Source of the DNA: Streptomyces sp. AV19
GTDB lineage: Bacteria > Actinomycetota > Actinomycetes > Streptomycetales > Streptomycetaceae
Length of the DNA: 64,000 nucleotides
Assembly (NCBI RefSeq): GCF_015999245.1
Contig: NZ_JAEAMR010000018.1
Location: forward strand, 53,752-117,751
Direction: 5' to 3'
The position numbers and the translations under genes were made by a program. Within the stretch, counting starts at the first letter, position 1, and each line of letters opens with the position of its first letter. Of this stretch, positions 61,516 to 64,000 are shown in pieces. Below the pieces are notes generated by a model, which worked only from the letters and a program-made list of their open reading frames with translations, ran no database searches and had not been told where the DNA came from.

Positions 61516-63215
61516 CCACCGACGGCACGGTCATCTTCACCGACGCCAGGCCGCCCGAGCAGGGCGGCTATCCCGGGTTCCGCCCGGCCGGCACTGTCGT
61601 GGACGGGATACGGGTGGAGCGGGACGTGGCCGTTCCCTTGCGCGACGGCACCCGCGTCTACGTCGATGTGTGCCGCCCGGACCGGGCCACCGGCATTCCC
61701 GCGCTGATCGCCTACGCCCCCTACGGCAAGCACAACGGCTTCCCGCCGATCCTGGCCGCCGGCGCGGGCATAGACCCGCCGCTGCCCGACGGCGCCCGGT
61801 TCGAGGCCCCGCTCGCCGACTACTGGTGCCGGCACGGCTACGCCGTGGTCCATGCCGATCCGCGCGGCACCTGGGGTTCGGAGGGCGACGCGACGATGTA
61901 CAGCCGCCAGGAGGCGGAGGACGGCCACGACCTCGTCGAATGGGCCGGAACCCGGGAGTGGTCGAACGGCAGGGTCGGGCTGACCGGCGTGTCCTATCTG
62001 GCGGTGACCCAGTACGGCATCGCCGCCACCCGGCCCCCGCACCTCGCCGCGATCAATCCCAACGAGGGCAAGAGCGACCACTACCGTGAGGCGGCGTTCC
62101 ACGGCGGCATCCCGGAGACCCAGTTCACCGCCAGGCTGACCACCCTCATCGGGTTCGGCCGCAACCGCACGGAGGACCGGCTGGCCGAGATCCGCGCCCA
62201 CCCCTTCCGCGACTCCTTCTGGGCCGCCCAGGACGTGGAATTCGAGCGCATCGAGGTGCCGGCCCTGTTCGTCTGCTCGGTGGGCAACCACGGCCTGCAC
62301 ACCCGCGGCACGCTGGAGGCGTACCGGCGCACCGGGTCGGAGCAGAAGTGGCTCGACGTCCACGGCCGCAAGGAGTGGCGCTACTTCTACAGCACCGCCC
62401 AGACCGAGCGGATCCGCGCCTTCTTCGATCGTTTCCTCAAGGGCGAGGACACGGAGGTGACGTCCTGGCCGCCGGTACGCGTCGAGTACCGCGACCGCAC
62501 CGAGACCGGCCCGGTCCGCGACGAATCCTCGTGGCCGCCCGCGCGGACGCGCCCGACCGCCTTCCATCTCGACGCCACCACCGGCCGGTTGACGTCCGCC
62601 GTCCCGGACGGCCCCGGACGGGCCGCCTACGACCCCACCCGCTCGCAGCCGCCGGCGGGACGCTCACAGCGGCAGGCGGGAGCGGAGAAGGCGGTCTTCA
62701 CACTCGCCTTCGGCACCGACGCCGAATTGGCCGGGCCCGCCGCCCTGCGCCTGTGGGCGGAGTCCCCGGGCGCCGACGACCTGGACGTCTTCGTCGAGCT
62801 CGACAAACTCGACGCCGACGGCCGGGCCGCCCCCTACCCCTACTTCGCCTACCTCGACGACGGCCCCCTCGCCCAGGGCTGGCTGCGCGCCACCCGCCGC
62901 GAACTCGACGACGAACGCTCCACGCCGGAACGGCCCGTCCAGGCCCACCGGCGCGATCTTCCCCTCCCCGACGGGCCGGTCGCCCTGGACATCGAGATCT
63001 GGCCTTTCACCGCCCGCTTCCACGCCGGGGAGACGCTGCGGCTCACCGTCGCCGGTGCCGACCTCCGCCGCTGGCCGCCCGAGGAGTTCGCGCCCGGCCA
63101 CGACCGGCTCGTCAACACCGCGCCGCACATTCTCCACACGGGCCCGGAGCACGACTCCCGTCTGCTGCTCCCCCTCACCCATCCGACGACTCCCACTCAC
63201 CCGACGCCCCAGTGA
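61512..63215 (+). CDS. CocE/NonD family hydrolase (X-Pro dipeptidyl-peptidase S15 type)
   Basis: 567 aa. S15-type alpha/beta domain: RDGTRVYVDVCRPD, HADPRGTWGSEGD, nucleophile GLTGVSYLAVTQYG (Ser161), then a helical lid region and a C-terminal jelly-roll domain (FTLAFGTDAELAGPAALRLW, GETLRLTVAGADLRRW) as in cocaine esterase and X-Pro dipeptidyl-peptidases. Cytoplasmic esterase or peptidase, substrate unknown. No signal peptide. Ends 22 bp before doxX, so probably co-transcribed with it and the next gene. Confidence 0.9.
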   Translation: MTTDGTVIFTDARPPEQGGYPGFRPAGTVVDGIRVERDVAVPLRDGTRVYVDVCRPDRATGIPALIAYAPYGKHNGFPPILAAGAGIDPPLPDGARFEAPLADYWCRHGYAVVHADPRGTWGSEGDATMYSRQEAEDGHDLVEWAGTREWSNGRVGLTGVSYLAVTQYGIAATRPPHLAAINPNEGKSDHYREAAFHGGIPETQFTARLTTLIGFGRNRTEDRLAEIRAHPFRDSFWAAQDVEFERIEVPALFVCSVGNHGLHTRGTLEAYRRTGSEQKWLDVHGRKEWRYFYSTAQTERIRAFFDRFLKGEDTEVTSWPPVRVEYRDRTETGPVRDESSWPPARTRPTAFHLDATTGRLTSAVPDGPGRAAYDPTRSQPPAGRSQRQAGAEKAVFTLAFGTDAELAGPAALRLWAESPGADDLDVFVELDKLDADGRAAPYPYFAYLDDGPLAQGWLRATRRELDDERSTPERPVQAHRRDLPLPDGPVALDIEIWPFTARFHAGETLRLTVAGADLRRWPPEEFAPGHDRLVNTAPHILHTGPEHDSRLLLPLTHPTTPTHPTPQ

Positions 63216-63237
63216 TCCCCGTCAGTTGGAGGCCATC

Positions 63238-63657
63238 ATGGACATCCTGGTTCTCATCGGCCGGATCCTCTTCGCCCTGCTCTTCCTGCTGTCCGCCTTC
63301 GGCCACCTGACCAAGACGAAGGCGATGGCGGGCTACGCGGCGTCCAAAGGGCTGCCCGCCGCCGGGCTCGCGGTCGCGGGCAGCGGGCTGCTGTTGCTGG
63401 CCGGCGGCCTGAGCCTGCTGCTCGGCGTCTGGGCGGACCTGGGCGCGCTGCTCCTCGCGGTCTTCCTCGTCCTGTCGGCCCTGACCATGCACCGCTTCTG
63501 GCAGGAGGCCGAACCCATGGCCCGTCAGCAGGAGATGACCCACTTCCAGAAGGACATCGCGCTCGCGGGCGCGTGCCTGATGCTGATCGCCTTCTTCTCG
63601 TACGTCGGGCACGACCTCGGACTGACCCTCACCGGGCCGTTGTTCGACATCGGCTGA
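63238..63657 (+). CDS. DoxX family membrane protein
   Basis: 139 aa with GGAGG at 6 bp. Four helices in DoxX order (ILVLIGRILFALLFLLSAFG, HLTKTKAMAGYAASKGLP, ..GSGLLLLAGGLSLLLGVWAD, ..LLLAVFLVLSALTMHRFW..). DoxX-like proteins are quinone/redox-associated membrane subunits; MHRFWQEAEPMARQQEMTHF is the usual C-terminal loop. Between the CocE-type hydrolase and an SRPBCC gene on the same strand. Confidence 0.9.
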   Translation: MDILVLIGRILFALLFLLSAFGHLTKTKAMAGYAASKGLPAAGLAVAGSGLLLLAGGLSLLLGVWADLGALLLAVFLVLSALTMHRFWQEAEPMARQQEMTHFQKDIALAGACLMLIAFFSYVGHDLGLTLTGPLFDIG

Positions 63658-63689
63658 TCACGACCGCATCACGACCGGAAGGACATCCC

Positions 63690-64000
63690 ATGCCCAGCAT
63701 GAGCGGCGCCGCCGGCGTCTATATCGACCGTCCGCCCGAGGCCGTCTTCGGGGTACTGGCCGACCCGGACAACTGGCCCGAGGTCAACCGCGGGGTCACC
63801 CTGCGCACCACGCGCGTCCACGGTGACCCGTCCCGTCCGCTGGCCGGCGGGGACGTGTTCGTCGAGCACGCGGCGGGGCCCGAGGGGGCGGGGGATTTCG
63901 AATTCCCCTGGAACGTCCAGGAGTCGACGCCGAATACACGTCTGATCATCGCCTCCCGGGCCGAACTGGGTCCGGGGCACCACTGCTTCCAGGTCATCAC
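63690..64000 (+). CDS. SRPBCC (START-like) family protein, partial
   Basis: The window ends inside the gene after ~103 codons. ATG 63690 with GGAAGGA site. START-like fold: AAGVYIDRPPEAVFGVLADP, DNWPEVNRGVTLRT, FEFPWNVQESTPNTRLIIAS. Usually polyketide cyclase/dehydrase-like or lipid-binding. Cannot tell the full length. Confidence 0.85.
   Translation, partial: MPSMSGAAGVYIDRPPEAVFGVLADPDNWPEVNRGVTLRTTRVHGDPSRPLAGGDVFVEHAAGPEGAGDFEFPWNVQESTPNTRLIIASRAELGPGHHCFQVI

Overview
The window is chromosomal DNA of a Streptomyces species. The evidence is very high GC with G/C at almost every third codon position, many GTG starts behind GGAGG-type ribosome sites, a NasA/NirBD/NarK nitrate-assimilation block with an NnaR-type regulator, a Gap2-type GAPDH, many short secreted proteins, and an AlbABC (albonoursin-type) cyclodipeptide locus like that of S. 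noursei. I see no tRNA, rRNA, CRISPR array or transposase.

Layout. 0-13 kb is mixed housekeeping and transport: alpha/beta hydrolase and divergent LysR regulator, SGNH hydrolase, PLP aminotransferase followed by a frameshifted D-Ala-D-Ala-ligase-like gene, GntP permease, Nudix hydrolase, EamA exporter, a Vms1/baeRF-type release factor homologue with a DJ-1/PfpI protein, and an L,D-transpeptidase. 13.4-15.2 kb encodes a large surface adhesin-like protein. 15.2-24.5 kb is nitrate assimilation: nasA and an FAD reductase, a GC-rich repeat element, nirB-nirD-narK on the minus strand, and divergent nnaR. 24.7-28.6 kb is a same-strand group of two aldo/keto reductases, an IclR regulator, an ABM-fold protein and a DJ-1-like protein that lacks its cysteine. 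28.8-40.4 kb is a run of secreted or orphan proteins (degenerate GDPD, B-lectin, DUF1259, DUF5995 and others), a second peptide deformylase facing a putatively leaderless HTH regulator, and gap2.

40.6-56.8 kb is the accessory, specialised-metabolism part. It holds albA-albB-albC, an amino-acid permease, an ArsR regulator, a P450 overlapping a haem-oxygenase-like diiron oxidase, a two-subunit B12-dependent acyl-CoA mutase with unusual active-site residues, and an operon of an A-T-R carboxylic acid reductase with two P450s whose I-helices are atypical. One palindrome (TTGCA-N6-TGCAA) occurs three times here: before arsR, on the divergent permease side, and before a newly noticed 59-codon gene. 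This suggests a local ArsR regulon. 56.8-64 kb returns to ordinary genes: Tat-exported deaminase, AzlCD with an Lrp regulator, a lipoprotein, an F420H2:NADP oxidoreductase-like protein, a CocE-type hydrolase behind a 9-codon leader, DoxX, and an SRPBCC protein cut by the window end.

Starts were chosen from ribosome sites, codon use and overlap with neighbours. Broken or relic genes are ddl-like (one extra G at 5666/5667) and three coding-like fragments near 35.8, 44.1 and 60.5 kb. All family assignments are by eye from motifs.
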